From Haliotis asinina (lineage: Eukaryota > Mollusca > Gastropoda > Lepetellida > Haliotidae): a stretch of DNA of 64,000 nt. The position numbers and the translations under genes are program-made. The notes beneath the pieces were generated by a model. It was not told the origin of the DNA. It saw nothing but the letters and a program-made list of their open reading frames with translations, and ran no database searches. Positions 47,520-60,165 of this stretch are shown one piece after another (position 1 is the stretch's first letter; the number at the start of each line of letters is the position of its first letter). The DNA lies in contig NW_027133905.1 of NCBI RefSeq assembly GCF_037392515.1, positions 62,001-126,000 of the forward strand, in the 5' to 3' direction.

Positions 47520-50315
47520 TTGGTCACAGTTGATTAATGGCTGGAATCCAACACCGGTCAGTGAACCCTACCTCTCATTGTGACTGACAACATACAGTAC
47601 AGGGGTGGATAGTGTCCAACAATGACCAGTGAACCCTACATCTCATTATCACTGACAGTGTACAGTACATGGGTGGATGGTGTCCAACACTGACCAATGA
47701 ACCCTACCTCTCATTATGACTGACAGTGTACAGTACAGGGGCGACTGGTGTCCATCACTGAGCAGTGTACAATGTCCAACACTAACAAATGAACCCTACC
47801 TCCTATTTCACTGATAGAGTACAATACAGGGGTGGATAATGTAAAAAACTTACAAATGGACCCTACCTCCACTTTTGACAGACAGTGTACTGTACAGTGG
47901 GGTGGACAACGTAAAACACTGACAAATGAACGCTACCTCCTATTTGACTTATAGTGTACAGTACAAGGGTGGCTGGTGTCCAACACTGGCCGGAGAACCC
48001 TACATCTCATTAGTACTGACAGTGTACAGTACAGGGGTGGATGGTGTCCAACACCGTTCAGTGAACCCTATCTCTCATTGTGACTGACAGCATACAGTAC
48101 AGGACTGGCTGGCATCCAACACTAACCAGAGAACCATACCCACCATCATCACTGACGGTGTACAGTACAAGGGCCACTGGTGTCCATCACTGACCAATGA
48201 ACCCTACCTCTCATTATAATTGACCGTGTACAGTACAAGGGTGGATGGTGTCCAACACTGACCAATGAACCCTACCTTCCATTAGTACTAACAGTGTACA
48301 GAACAGGATTGGATGGTGTCCAACACCGGTCGATGAACCCTACCTCTCATTAGTACTGACAGTGAACAGTACAGGCGTGGATGGTGTCCAACAATGACCA
48401 GTGAACCTTATATCCCATTATGACTAACAGTGTACAGTACAGGGGTGGCTGGTATCCAAATCTGACCAATGAACCCTTCCTCTCATCTAAACTGACAGTG
48501 TACAGTACAAGGGTGGATGGTGTCTAACAATGACCACTGAACTCTACCTCTCATTATGACTGACAGTGTACAATACAGGGGTGGGATGGTGTCCAACACT
48601 GGTCAGTGAACCCTACCTCTCAATATGACTGACAGTGTACAGTACAGGGATGGCTGGTGTCCAACACTGGCCGGTTAACCCTACCTCTCATTAGTACTGA
48701 CAGTGTACAGAACAGGCGTGGATGGTGTCCAACACCGGTCAGTGAACCCTACCTCCCATTATGATTACAGTGTACAGTACAGGGGTGGCTGGTGTCCAAC
48801 ACTGGCCGGTGAACCCTACCTATCATTAGTACTGACAGTGTACAGTACAGGGGTGGATGGTGTCCAACACCGGTCAGTGAACCCTACCTCCCATTATGAT
48901 TGACAGTGTAGAGTACAGGGGTGGATGGTGTCCAACACTGGCTGGTGAACCCTACCTCTCATTACTACTGACAGTCTACAGTACAGGGGCGACTGGTGTG
49001 CATCACTGTGCAGTGTGCAATGTCCAACAGTAACAAATGAACCATACCTCCTATTTTACTGATAGTGTACAGTACAAGGGTGGCTGGTGTCCAACACTGG
49101 CCGGTGAACCCAAACTCCCATTAGTACTGACAGTCTGTACAGTACAGGATTGGATGGTGTCCAACATGGTCAGTGAACCCTACCTCTCATTATGACTGAC
49201 AGTGTACAGTACAGGGTGGATGGTTTCCAACACTGGCCGGTGAACCCTACCTTTCATTAGTACTGACAGTGTACAGTACAGGGGTGGATGGTGTCCAACA
49301 CTGGTCAGTGAACCCTACTTCCCATTATGAATGACAGTGTACAGTAAGGGGCAACTGGTGTCCAACACTGACCAGTTAACAATACCTCTCATTATGACTA
49401 ACAGTGTACAGTACAGGGGTGGATGGTGTCCAACACTGGTCAGTGAACCCTACCTCTCATTAGTACTGACAGTGTGTACAGTACAGGGGTAGATGGTGTC
49501 CAACACTGGCCGGTGAACCCTACCTTTCATTAGTACTGACAGTGTACAGTACAGGGGTGGATGGTGTCCAACACTGGTCAGTGAACCCTACTTCCCATTA
49601 TGAATGACAGTGTACAGTAAGGGGCAACTGGTGTCCAACACTGACCAGTTAACAATACCTCTCATTATGACTGACAGTGTACAGTACAGGGGTGGATGGT
49701 GTCCAATACTGACCAGTTAACAATACCTCTTATTATGACTGACAGTGTACAGTACAGGCATGGATGGTGTCCAACACTGGTCAGTGAACGCTACCTCTCA
49801 TTATGAATGACAGTGTACAGTAAGGGGCAACTGGTGTCCAACACTGACCAGTTAACAATACCTCTCATTATGACTAACAGTGTACAGTACAGGGGTGGCT
49901 GGCGTCCAACACTGGCCGGGTGAACCCTACCTCTCATTACTACTGACAGTGTACAGAACAGGCATGGATGGTGTCCAACACCGGTCAGTAAACCCTACCT
50001 CCCACTATGATTGACAGTGTACAGTACAGGGGTGGCTGGTGTCCAACACTGGCTGGTGAACCCTACCTCTCATTAGTACTGACAGTCTACAGTACAGGGG
50101 TGGATGGTGTCCAACACAGGCCAGTGAACCCTACCTTTCATTAGTGCTGACAGTGTACAGTACAGGGGTGGATGGTGTCCAACACCGGTCAGTGAACCTA
50201 CCTCTCATTATGACTAATGGTGTACAGTACAGGGGTGGCTTGTGTCCAACACTGGTCGGTGAACCCTACCTATCATTAGTACTGACAGTGTACAGCACAG
50301 GCGTGGATGGTGTCC
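47520..50315. repeat. Satellite, 68-bp unit, about 41 copies (array 1)
   Basis: The consensus includes ACTGACAGTGTACAGTACAG, GGGTGGATGGTGTCCAACAC and TGGTCAGTGAACCCTACCTC. Neighbouring units vary, with a higher-order repeat of about 273 bases near 49217-49670. Frames inside it are products of the repeat. Confidence 0.97.
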
Positions 50316-50319
50316 AGCC

Positions 50320-51630
50320 TGGTTCCCTGGGTCTGATGCGCCTGCGCTAACGCTCCAACACTGACCCAGACAACCACTGCTGCATGGCAGCGTTCACTGC
50401 ATCGAGACATGCCATGCATTTTTACTACAGAAAAATCCGAGGACGGGTGGTTAGAAGTTTTTCATAGCATTTTCATCGATACAGTGGCAAAGAGTATGCC
50501 ACCAGAACAACGGCCATCGTTACTTTCAGTGTTGGAAAACGTTATTTAAGCAGTTTCGAGACACGAAAATCGTCGTTACATAGGCAATATGTAAACAATG
50601 ACACACCTCCTACTTTCATCACTGACATGTGCTTTGATATTTCGTGTCAGCTCGCTATTACCACGAAATCGTACACATAAAACATAGATCTGAATGACCA
50701 CACTGATTGGAAATAGTTAGCATCTTCATTTTGGGGGATTTGATGACGTGTAATTCGTTGATTTGGCCCTATTTTCTCCTGTTATGTGTGTTGGAAACAA
50801 ACTGAAAGCCCAATCGTTGTAACTAGAAAATGGCTTTTACGTTACATTATTATAAGTAATAATAATTAGATCTTATTAGATAATTAGAACACTTTTGAAA
50901 CACTTAAATGATTCACTCAACAATGTTTTTGCATTTATTATTTGTATTCATTTGGTATATTATTGGTATTCATTTGGTATATATCATTTCAATATAACAC
51001 TGGACCACATCATAGTGGCATTGATCTTCAAAAGTTGAACAGTACTCATGGTATGGCAATATCTGGGTGATGCTAGTGGGAGGTTGATTACATATTGAAG
51101 CATTATATATAACATTGAATATACCCAATTCCCCAACCCATATATAGCTACAGTTTTGTATACAATAGGAAAACAGATACATCATGAAATATTCATAACT
51201 GTGTGTGTATTTGCTTGTTTTGAAAGAGCCCATTCATACAAGGAAAGTGTGCTTGTCTAAAAGACACTGATACACAACACTCCAAGATGGGGCTCATGTT
51301 TGTTGAAGACATGTTAAGTAAAAAGCAGTCATTGCTATTTCATAATGTGTCCATTTCCTATTACATAAAAACACTGTAGCTATATCTGGGGTTGGAGAGG
51401 GGTGGGGAGAGGGATACATTCAATTTTGATACCTCTTGTTACTAAAATCACAATAAACAGTTAAATACAGACAATGCTGGATTGCATGACACAAGCATGT
51501 CAGTGAAGCAATCTATTACATTCCCTTGGCTTTTTAACATAAATATAGACATGAGTTATTTACAGCATCAGAGGTCCGTCAAAGTTTTCAGATAAAAGAT
51601 GTTGGTTGGTTTGTTGTTTAAGACTGCACT
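50320..51630. other. Unique island between satellite arrays; possible EXOG first exon on the minus strand
   Basis: The left part (50320-50590) has more CpG than its surroundings. A minus-strand frame from an ATG near 50421 gives MHGMSRCSERCHAA, then the hydrophobic VVVWVSVGALA and QAHQTQGT. This resembles the membrane-anchor start of EXOG, but no good donor was found. The remainder is AT-rich with no recognised feature. Confidence 0.25.
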
Positions 51631-51637
51631 CGGCAGG

Positions 51638-52450
51638 GGGTGAACGATGTAAAAAACTGACAAGTGGACCCTACCTCCACTTTTGACAGACAGTGTACTG
51701 TACAGTTAGGTGGACAACGTAAAACACTGACAAATGAACCTTACCTCCTATTTGACTTACAGTGTACAGTACAGGGGTGGCTGGTGTCCAACACTGGCCA
51801 ATGAACCCTACCTCTCATTATAACTGACCGTGTACAGTAAAAGGGTGGATAGTGTCCAACACTGACCAAAGAACCCTACCTCCCATTACGACTAACAGTG
51901 TACAATACAGGGGCAGTTAGTGTCCAACAATGGTCGGTTAACCCTACCTTCCATTAGTACTGACAGTGTACAGTACAGGTGTGGATGGTGTCCAACACTG
52001 GTCAGTGAATACTACCACCAATTATGACTGACAGCGTATAGTAAAGGGGCAGTTAGTGTCAAACACGGACCAATGAACCCTACCTCCCATTTGATGACTG
52101 TCAGTGTACAGTACAGGGTGGCTGGAGTCCAACACTGACCAGTAAAAACTACCTCCCATTATGACTGATAGTGTACAATACAGGGGTGGCTAGAGTCCAA
52201 CACTGACCAGTAAAAACTACCTCCCATTATGACTGATACGGTACAATACAGGGGTGGCTGGTGTCCTACACTTACCACTGTACCCTACTTCCCATTATGA
52301 CTGACAGTGTACAGTACACTGGTGGCTGGAGTCCAACACTGACCAGTGAACCGTACCTTTGTTTAAGACTGACAGTGTACAGTACAGGGGGTGGATGTTG
52401 TCCAACACTGACACCATAAAGGTGAAACCTACCTTTATTTAAGATTGTGT
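51638..52450. repeat. Satellite, 68-bp unit, about 12 copies (array 2)
   Basis: Same unit as 47520-50315. Its first about 155 bases are nearly the same unusual three-unit block as 47830-47990 (CTCCACTTTTGACAGACAGT, GGTGGACAACGTAAAACACT, TCCTATTTGACTTA). Confidence 0.95.
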
Positions 52451-52454
52451 ACAA

Positions 52455-53360
52455 TTCAAGGGGTAGTCCAAAAGTAGTCGGCCTCCCCTGGACAGTTTTG
52501 GAATGGCAATTGTTTTTGTTTTATTTTTTGACATATTATCTTTCAAGATCAAGGAAATTGTTTTTGCCATGTTCTCACCTGAGGATCCCAGTTTTGTTTA
52601 TCTTGGTACCCCCCAAAAAAGCAAAATCAGGAATAAATACATCACTAAAGCCAGGAAGCAAAATATGAAATAGAATCAAACATACACATCAAAGTGCCTA
52701 AAAATGCAATTTGAAACCACAATCACTTGTTAAACTGACTCCCACCGTGGTATTTTCTGACAGAGCTTGTTTTGGAGACACTACCCACTTTCAGATGACG
52801 TAATCAAGAAATACTGAATGGTCACACAAGTGTCAGTTCTCTGTATGTTATAAACAATGCCAAACTAAATGTCTGAACAAAATGTTTTTGAAAGATTAAA
52901 ATGGGGTTGTCCTTTAAAAACAGCTTTGCCTAAATATAAATCCAAAACAGAAAAGGCCAAAGGGATATTTCAGCCCAGAATCCTGTTGCTGCATCCTTGT
53001 TTATGGAACATATGAAACTCAAATATGCAGTGTTGTCTCATACATTGCTTTTTAAATATAAATCAAGCAATCCAAATCTTTGAATGTGATTATGACGTGA
53101 CGTAATCGATACTACTCTAAACATATTTTATATCATATTATCTCAGCTCACACCATCATCCAAGAGGTACCAAATGACATGCACAGATTGTTTTTAACTT
53201 TCTGCAATGTTTAAAGAAACATTACACAACCATTGTGCTGTGAAGACAAATATCTCGTCAACCATATTAAACACATATGTGACATTGTTGACATGTCTTT
53301 ACTAATGATTCCTTCAAAATACAATGGAAACTTTTCTAACATTGGACATCAAGAATATAG
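52455..53360. other. Non-satellite spacer, nothing recognised
   Basis: AT-rich sequence between satellite arrays 2 and 3 without recognisable exons or repeats. Confidence 0.4.
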
Positions 53361-53369
53361 TGAGCTCGA

Positions 53370-53800
53370 GGCCAACACTGGTTGGTGTCCAGCACTGTCC
53401 AGTGAATCCAACCTCCCATTATAACTGCCAGTGTACTGTAAGAAGTTAAACTGTATCATTATATTACACTTACTTTGGGGGCTTCTACTTGTTTTTGAGA
53501 GTCCCTTAGTACTTGTTGTGTTAGGTACTGTTAATAATTTTAAGATATATCAGTGACTAAATATTATTTGTTGATGGAGGAAAGGGTGGAACTCTTGCCC
53601 AACACTGACCAGTGAACCCTAGGTCCCATTTTAACTGACCAGTGAACCCTACCTCCCACTAAGGCTGACATTGTACAGGACAGGGGTGGTTGGTGTCCAG
53701 TACTGTCCAGTGAACCCTGCCTTTCATTATAACTGTCAGTGTAGAATATAGGGGTGGATGATGTCCAACACTGACCATTATGACTGATAGTACAACTTGA
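53370..53800. repeat. Satellite, 68-bp unit, scattered copies (array 3)
   Basis: About five degraded units (GGTTGGTGTCCAGCACTGTC, CCAGTGAACCCTACCTCCCA) are broken by about 130 bases of unrelated sequence at 53445-53575. Confidence 0.8.
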
Positions 53801-54319
53801 ACCAGTTTCAAAGTGCAGAAAGGTGTTGCTCGAAAACGCTTTGTTGCGTGTCTAAAAGTTCATATCTGTGTGTATAAACGTGTCTACAGTTTAAACATTA
53901 GCGCCTTCATAAAAGTATACGTTTAGAAACAAAGTGACAAAAGTATACTGTTGATATGTAAAGGAAAAGGAAGAACTCACGTGTCAACATCAAAACACAG
54001 CACGGCAAACACAACATCCGGTTTCTATAAATAGACATTGTAAAGCTATGAATAGAAACGCACATGGCGTATGTTTGTAAACAATCGCTGTCGGCGTGGA
54101 TACAGAAATAGTAATTTTTCGTTAACACTGGATGTATATCAGAGTTTTGCAGTTTTAAGTCAGTCATGACATGCCCAGTAGTAAACAGTTTGCAGTCTCA
54201 ATAATAACTGATATGAACAAATATATACAAACAAACTAAAAAGAATTGTTGGTTGTTTTTACTTCTGTTTTGTGAATAAGCTAATACAGGATATAAGGAA
54301 AGAGTAAAAGATGCGGGAT

Positions 54320-54425
54320 CATTTGGTCAGAGTTGCTGTCTTAGCTGATGCATTTCATCCTCTCACAATTGTGCAGATGGAAGCTCATGGTGTCAATCAC
54401 TGAATTGTCTGTTCAGATTAAACTG
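54320..54425 (+). repeat. SINE-like fragment (family A), diverged
   Basis: TCAGAGTTGCTGTCTTAGCTG, CACAATTGTGCAGATGGAAG and TCACTGAATTGTCTGTTCAG match the centre of family A. It abuts the LINE fragment that follows. Confidence 0.5.
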
Positions 54426-54429
54426 GAAT

Positions 54430-55064
54430 GACTAAAAAGACAAAATCAAATGGATCACTTTAAAGAGTGATTACAAAATGAGGGGTTTACGCATGATTGA
54501 CATCAAAACCTTTGTTAATGCCATTACATTATCTACTCTCAAACTATACTTAAAAAGACAAATCCTGGTAACCCACACAACTTTCCTTTGAAGGATATTC
54601 TAAAATATGGAACAAATTTTCAGAATACAATTAAAGTTGATAATCCTTTTTGGAAACATGTTTTCGAGGCATGGAAAATATATCGTACCAAAAATATTAC
54701 AGATGCAGAGATCATTCATGAAATCTTATCTCAGTCTTTGTGGTTGAATAACAATTTCAAAAACTCAAACCACATTATTAGACACTGGGCTAAAGGTGAA
54801 ATCTTGACAATTAAAGATCTATGTGATGAACATGGGTTGATATCCTTTGATTATTTGAAGCTTAAATTTGATGTAAGAGGTACTCACTTAGATCTTGGAT
54901 GTGTTACATATCTTTTACCTGAACCTTGGAGAAAGATTATTAAGAAACATGGATACATAAACATAAATGATCTTGCTATAAATTCACCCAGAAGGATTGT
55001 GTATCCTCAAGAACAGTTTCAAGAGTCTCCTCTGATTACAAAATGGGAAACAGTATTTTTTTAG
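54430..55064 (+). pseudogene. L1/Tx1-like LINE ORF2 fragment (post-RT region), frameshifted
   Basis: A first segment reads DYKMRGLRMIDIKTFVNA, the counterpart of DYKDGGLKMPDI... found downstream of the reverse transcriptase in L1/Tx1 elements. After a frameshift near 54590 the frame runs 158 codons with FWKHVFEAWKIY, QSLWLNNNFK, IIRHWAKGEILTIKDLCDE and YLLPEPWRKII, the usual order in these ORF2 proteins (outer, W.N.I, W...GI..I.DL, IP..W). It has no RT or endonuclease domain, so it is a dead fragment. Confidence 0.8.
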
Positions 55065-55880
55065 ATTTTTTTTCTTTTCACATTTTTTCAAAATACAGGT
55101 CACGTGCTACATGTTGCAATCAACAAATGGTAGGTAACAACTGCATGGTCTTAATGTTTCCAAGAGAATATGCTGGGCTGAATTCAAAACATGCAACCCT
55201 ACTTGCACCCAGTTGCACCAGCCAAGTTCCAAGAGTAGCATAGTGAGTAAAACATCAGAGGTTCCAGTGTATATAAACTTGTTTCCCTGATGTAGTTCCC
55301 ATGAAACCATAGCAATACGAAGACAAAGCTGATCCCTGTTTACATGCATTGTCATAACCGAGAAGTGTCTATGAACAGTATGGTTTTGGCGCCATAGCTA
55401 TTCAAAGTGTAGGAGAAAGAGGAGCTGACACATGTATGCGTATAATATTAGAGTTATTGTTGATGTATTTCTCAAAGACTGACTTGCACCTTGTGCAAGT
55501 TAGACTCATAAGTAGATTCATTTGGTAAAATTAGGCTGCACCAGTGCAAGTAACAAAGCATTAAATCAAGCCCTGATGTGTATTCACAGGTATGTGAAGG
55601 TGTTAATGTTATAAACATACATGTATATTGCTCTACAGTCTTTGCTTAAGTTCATTGTTAGATATGGACTATATCCGAGCAGGTAGTACATTACTAGGCA
55701 AATAAAGTATGTAGTGATGACCAAAATTTTGTAAACTTATCATAAGAACAAGTTGTAAAAGGGATACATTTTGAGACTTAATAGTACTGGCAGCAGATTC
55801 TAAAAATATTCTTTTGATCTGGTATTATTCCATATTTTTGGTTGTGAAAGATTGTTTGTTTAGTAAGAAGCAAAATTATA
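55065..55880. other. Sequence between LINE fragments, nothing firm
   Basis: A possible small relative of the 43788 repeat lies near 55480-55570. No gene was recognised. Confidence 0.35.
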
Positions 55881-55885
55881 TTACA

Positions 55886-55995
55886 GTGAGTGAGTTTAGT
55901 TTTACGCCGCTTTTAGCAATATTCCAGCAATATCACATCGGGGTACACAAGAAATTGGGCTCCACACATTGTACCCATGTGGGGAATATATTCAA
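55886..55995 (-). repeat. SINE-like copy (family B), minus strand
   Basis: GTGAGTGAGTTTAGTTTTAC, GCCGCTTTTAGCAATATTCC, then CCACACATTGTACCCATGTG. It interrupts or caps the 3' end of the minus-strand LINE that follows. Confidence 0.75.
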
Positions 55996-57407
55996 AGGAT
56001 CATTTTGATTTTCCTTTAATCCAAACAGTATGATTTGTGGGGTAAGTTTAATTCTTATTCCAGCATCAGACATGAGCCACTCTTCAATTGTCTTCCAAAG
56101 TCTATGCATCAAATTACAGTCCAAAAAAAGGTGTAAAATAGTTTCATTGGAAGTTTTACAATAGCTACTCAGGGATGAGTCACTGGCTTTTATTTTATGT
56201 TGATAATAGTTTCTGCCTAAGATATTGTTAATAACTTTCATTTGGAACCATCTTAATTCTGCACTCTGTGTGCATCTAAATGCAATAATTGTGTAAGTTC
56301 TCCAATCTGATTCATCAATGTTAGATTCAAGAATGGTTTCCCATTTTAAATTTGAGGCTGATTGCTTGAAGTTTGACGCTAGAAGAGTGATATAAAACAA
56401 CTTGCTACCCTTATCATACTGTACGTTTATGAATGTATTAAGGCGCCACAGGCAGTTCTAATGTTAAGTAGTCTGAATTAAGGGTAGCAAGATTAAAATA
56501 TTTTTGTAGGTGATTCACACAACTAATCATACGTTGATAGGATAAGAAATTGACATCGCAATGAAATTTAGTTTATGTAATCTGAGTAAAAGGGTGTTTG
56601 ATTAGCAACCATTGGGTTGTTGTTGAACCACAAAGGAAATGTCAGCAATACCTCAACTCATGGTATTTGTTTCAAAAAGGTTTCAGTGTAATCTGCCCAA
56701 GCCATGAGTATATCGCTCCAAAAAGGATTATATTCATTTTATCTGCATATTGTCTAATTTGGCTTGGGCCAAAAGGTTTTGTGGGTTTGAGTTTTTTAAC
56801 AAGATTCTTTTTATCCAAGATCATTTTTTTTGGACTGGATTGTTTCAGAGATATGTTGTACTTTAATTCCACCATCTTTATGAGTACAGTACATTTTCTC
56901 TCTCTCTCTGTATTTTTTAGTCTTTCCACCCCAATTATATTGAAAACAGTTCCTTTGCAGTTCATCAACTAGACTCTGAGTTGGATTAGGTAGTGTTGAG
57001 ACGAGATGGTACAGTTTAGGCAAGAGAAGTGATTTCAGTGTTGTATTTCTTCCTAATGGAGTTAATGTCCTGAATGATCACATTTTCATTAAATTTTATA
57101 TGTTTTGTACTTTATTATTATAATAGTTTTTTTCTACCATTACATCCAAGTCTACATCATCAAAGTCTGTTCCTAGCAAATTTGAGCTCTCTGCCCATTC
57201 AAGGTTCTATTTGTTACATAGTTTATGTTTTGATCTCTTTTTAGATCTGATCCATATAATTTTACTTTTTTTTTCAATGTTAACTTTAAGTCTGGAAAAC
57301 CTAGCAAAGAAAGTTAGTTTATAAATTGTTGTATATAAAGATTTCTCAGTTTCACTGAAAATAATAGTCATCTGCAAACTGTGACAGAATATATTCAATA
57401 TGTCCAA
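55996..57407 (-). pseudogene. L1/Tx1-like LINE ORF2 remnant (end of RT to C-terminus), decayed
   Basis: In transcript order: near 57380 QFADD, the catalytic box of a reverse transcriptase, followed by a frameshift into EKSLYTTIYKLTFFARFSRL and KVNIEKKSKIIWI. Then NWGGKTKKYRE and HKDGGIKVQHI (about 56960-56840). Last, at 56400-55996, LRWFQMKVINNILGRNYYQH, SYCKTSNETILHLFLDCNLM and HRLWKTIEEWL, the C-terminal CCHC-like region typical of L1/Tx1 ORF2. Several frameshifts make it inactive. Confidence 0.8.
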
Positions 57408-57865
57408 TTTTTATACCTTTAATATTTTTGTTATTTCTCAGCATAATGATGGGGAAACATTATTTGACTGTAACGATTTAGATTGGCGTTTGATTTTTGA
57501 TAGTTGCACAAAGAATTTAAAAGATGTGAAACTTTTTATAATGAATCTGGTTGACAATACCATGTGTTCTTTTTGTAATGATTCTGTTGAGACCTTATGC
57601 TGTATATATTGGGATTGTGATGAAACCAAAACTTTCTTGAAGAAACTTGAACAGTGGATTACCGCAAGTATCCAAACATGCATTTTGACAAAAAAAATTG
57701 ATTTGGTTTGGCTTTTTAGGTAAGAACCCATTACTGAATCACATAATCTTGTCTGCTAAGCGGTATATTTACATTTGCTCTTTGAAAAAAACAATTCCAA
57801 AAGCTGACAATTACTTGAAGATATTGAGGTTTCCTCTCATCCCTGAATTTAACCCAGACTGACTG
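57400..57865 (+). pseudogene. LINE ORF2 C-terminal fragment, plus strand
   Basis: The frame has DWRLIFDSCTKNLKDVKLF, MCSFCNDSVETLCCIYWDCD and FLKKLEQWI, again the C-terminal C..C..H/C..C region. A one-base frameshift near 57715 leads into FLGKNPLLNHIILSAKRYIY, ICSLKKTIPK and a stop at about 57861. It meets the minus-strand LINE head to head, so the two are separate insertions. Confidence 0.75.
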
Positions 57866-58740
57866 TTTACATGTTACTGACATTGATAATTGATGTAATT
57901 ATTGCAATCTATCTGTATTGAGCCCACCAGTTGCTATGTACACATATTCACCTATATGCTTCGACATATTTTTGTACTCATTAATTAGGGAACTGAAAAT
58001 AACAACAACAAAAATTAAAATGACAAAAAGGATGCATAAAAAAATGTTTCAAAGGTAAAGTTTATTTGTAGGGTTAATACATTTTTTAAGGTTTTGCACC
58101 ACATTTCCATCCAGAATTATGTAGGGCTGGCTTGAGTCAAAAGTAAACCCATGTATTTCTGTTTTCATAATATCTGTATTATACTAAATAGACGAGAAAA
58201 TGAAACTGACTGTGAACGAAATCACCAAGAGACAAAAGTGTACTATTTCTGTCAAATATACCATTTAAACTTTTTAACCAGTGTTTCATTTTCCCCTGTT
58301 CTGCTGTATATACACATATACAGGAATATAGTAGGCATATGATGGTTTGTCCACTAACATTTTGGAAGCCAGAAATGGGTAACAGCTCTGTGAAGTACAT
58401 CATTAAGCTATATGACGCATTTACAAATTACATAGACGTCTGCATTTTAAAAAAGAAAAAGAAAAAAGAAAGAAAAAATATACGTTGCTTGAGCGCTGTG
58501 AGAGCAGGTACAGATACGCTATTTGGATTTTTCATTAACTGACAAGTCATGATACAAACTAAATCACACAAATCTTGCATTTTTAGATAATAATGTATAG
58601 TTTTGTTATTTTTTCTTATTTACAATTTGTTCACTCATTTACAGGTACAGTACAGGCCGTCAAAATGTGATGTTGGTGATAAGACAATCATCCATTTGAA
58701 TGATAATTAGATAACACAGTAACTTCCTGTGTGTGTGCCT
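57866..58740. other. AT-rich sequence, nothing recognised
   Basis: A purine-rich tract at about 58448-58480 is the only visible feature. The overlapping frames near 58151-58542 show no domain. Confidence 0.4.
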
Positions 58741-58799
58741 GTGTGCCAAAACATGGGTATACAGAATGTCAAGTCACAAGAATAAAAATTTCAAAATTT

Positions 58800-59703
58800 C
58801 TCAGTTCGAGTGAGGTTCTTGAGAGGCATTTAGAGGTCGGTATTCTAATATATGACAAAATGTTATGGGATTATTTTTCCCTTTGCTCCCGAGCAAGACA
58901 TTTTGTTTTGTGAAATGCAACAGAATATTCAAGTCAGTTAAGAGCCATGACCGGAGGTTTTTCCAGAGATTTTTTAACAATTTCACAGTCTCAAAAGAGG
59001 TGGGTAATTGATTCAATGTTATAATTACAAAACCTACAAATAGGAGAGTCTATATACTTGATCTTAAGCAAAAACTGTTCTACTGTAGGTACGATATTGT
59101 GAATAATTCTGTTTTGTAACCATCTTAGATTAGTACATTACATACATTTCCATGGGATAATATTAAATATTTCACTGGACTTTGGTAGAAGGTTTAGATC
59201 CATGCTGTCCAAGTTGTTATTATAGTATTCTGTTTTTAACTTAGAGTACAGGAGTGTTTCATTGAAATGTTTGCTATCTTGTTCACTGAATTTTAGTTTA
59301 GACAAATTACAAGGTTGTGTCGGTTTAGTGCTCAGAGATGTGAAACTTGAAATGTTTGCCTTTAAAATGGAATTAGCTATTGCTTGTTTGAACCCTTCAT
59401 AGGTCTGGAAATTAGTTTTGACTTTATATAAATCTATAAAGTCATCAAAGGGTTGAAATTTCCCTTCTGCTGTCAACAATTGGCAGATACAAATACAACT
59501 CCCTTGTTAGACAGAATAGGTTTGTTATCTATCGATATGTCATCACTACACCAGATAGACTGTGACTGGGTTTCAAATTCCCTTGTAATAGTATATTTTG
59601 GCTTAGATATGAACCAGGCCCAAGTAAGTAACACATCCTTCCAAAACTGATTAGTTAAGGTGGGAGCAACAACATTTTTAACATAATTACGATCTGCAGA
59701 CAT
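58800..59703 (-). pseudogene. L1/Tx1-like LINE ORF2 fragment, minus strand, frameshifted
   Basis: In transcript order: QFWKDVLLTWAWF, QSIWCSDDISIDNKPILS (59703-59473), then after a frame change EGKFQPFDDFIDLYKV (59479-59138). Next LRWLQNRIIHNIVPTVEQFL and SPICRFCNYNIESITHLF, a stop, and a further frame change. Motif order matches the 54430 and 55996 fragments, but sequence differs enough that it may be another subfamily. Confidence 0.75.
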
Positions 59704-60034
59704 AGGTAAATTTCACCTGTTATGTAAGAAAAATAAAATCCCACTTATAAAAGATGACAAATATTTGGTTGGTATATCTAGTTTGCCAATTTTGCATAAT
59801 TACATGGCTGGCTGGTCTGGTGTAATATTGTGTTCTCTTTTTTTTCAGGAAAAATGTTAATGCATTGTCTAAGAGTTGTGATCTTATCTATGCATATCAC
59901 ACATTTTATTTCCCATTCATGTACGTTTTTTTGGTTGAAACAAAAAGATATTTTCCGTAAGAGGGTTGCTTTAAATGTGTTTCATGTGCTCTTGTCTTTA
60001 TAGCTTGTGTATTTTATTGGACAGGTCATAGTGA

Positions 60035-60165
60035 ATGAGTGAGTGAGTATGGTTTTACGCTGCTTTCAGTTATATTCCAGCACTATCAGGGAGGGGGCAT
60101 CAGAAATGGGCTTCACACATTGTACCAATTCGGGGAGTCCCATCAGTGGGCTACCCTACCGCCCA
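60035..60165 (-). repeat. SINE-like copy (family B), minus strand
   Basis: GTGAGTGAGTATGGTTTTAC, GCTGCTTTCAGTTATATTCC, GAAATGGGCTTCACACATTG, then GGGCTACCCTACCGCCCAGA. Confidence 0.7.
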
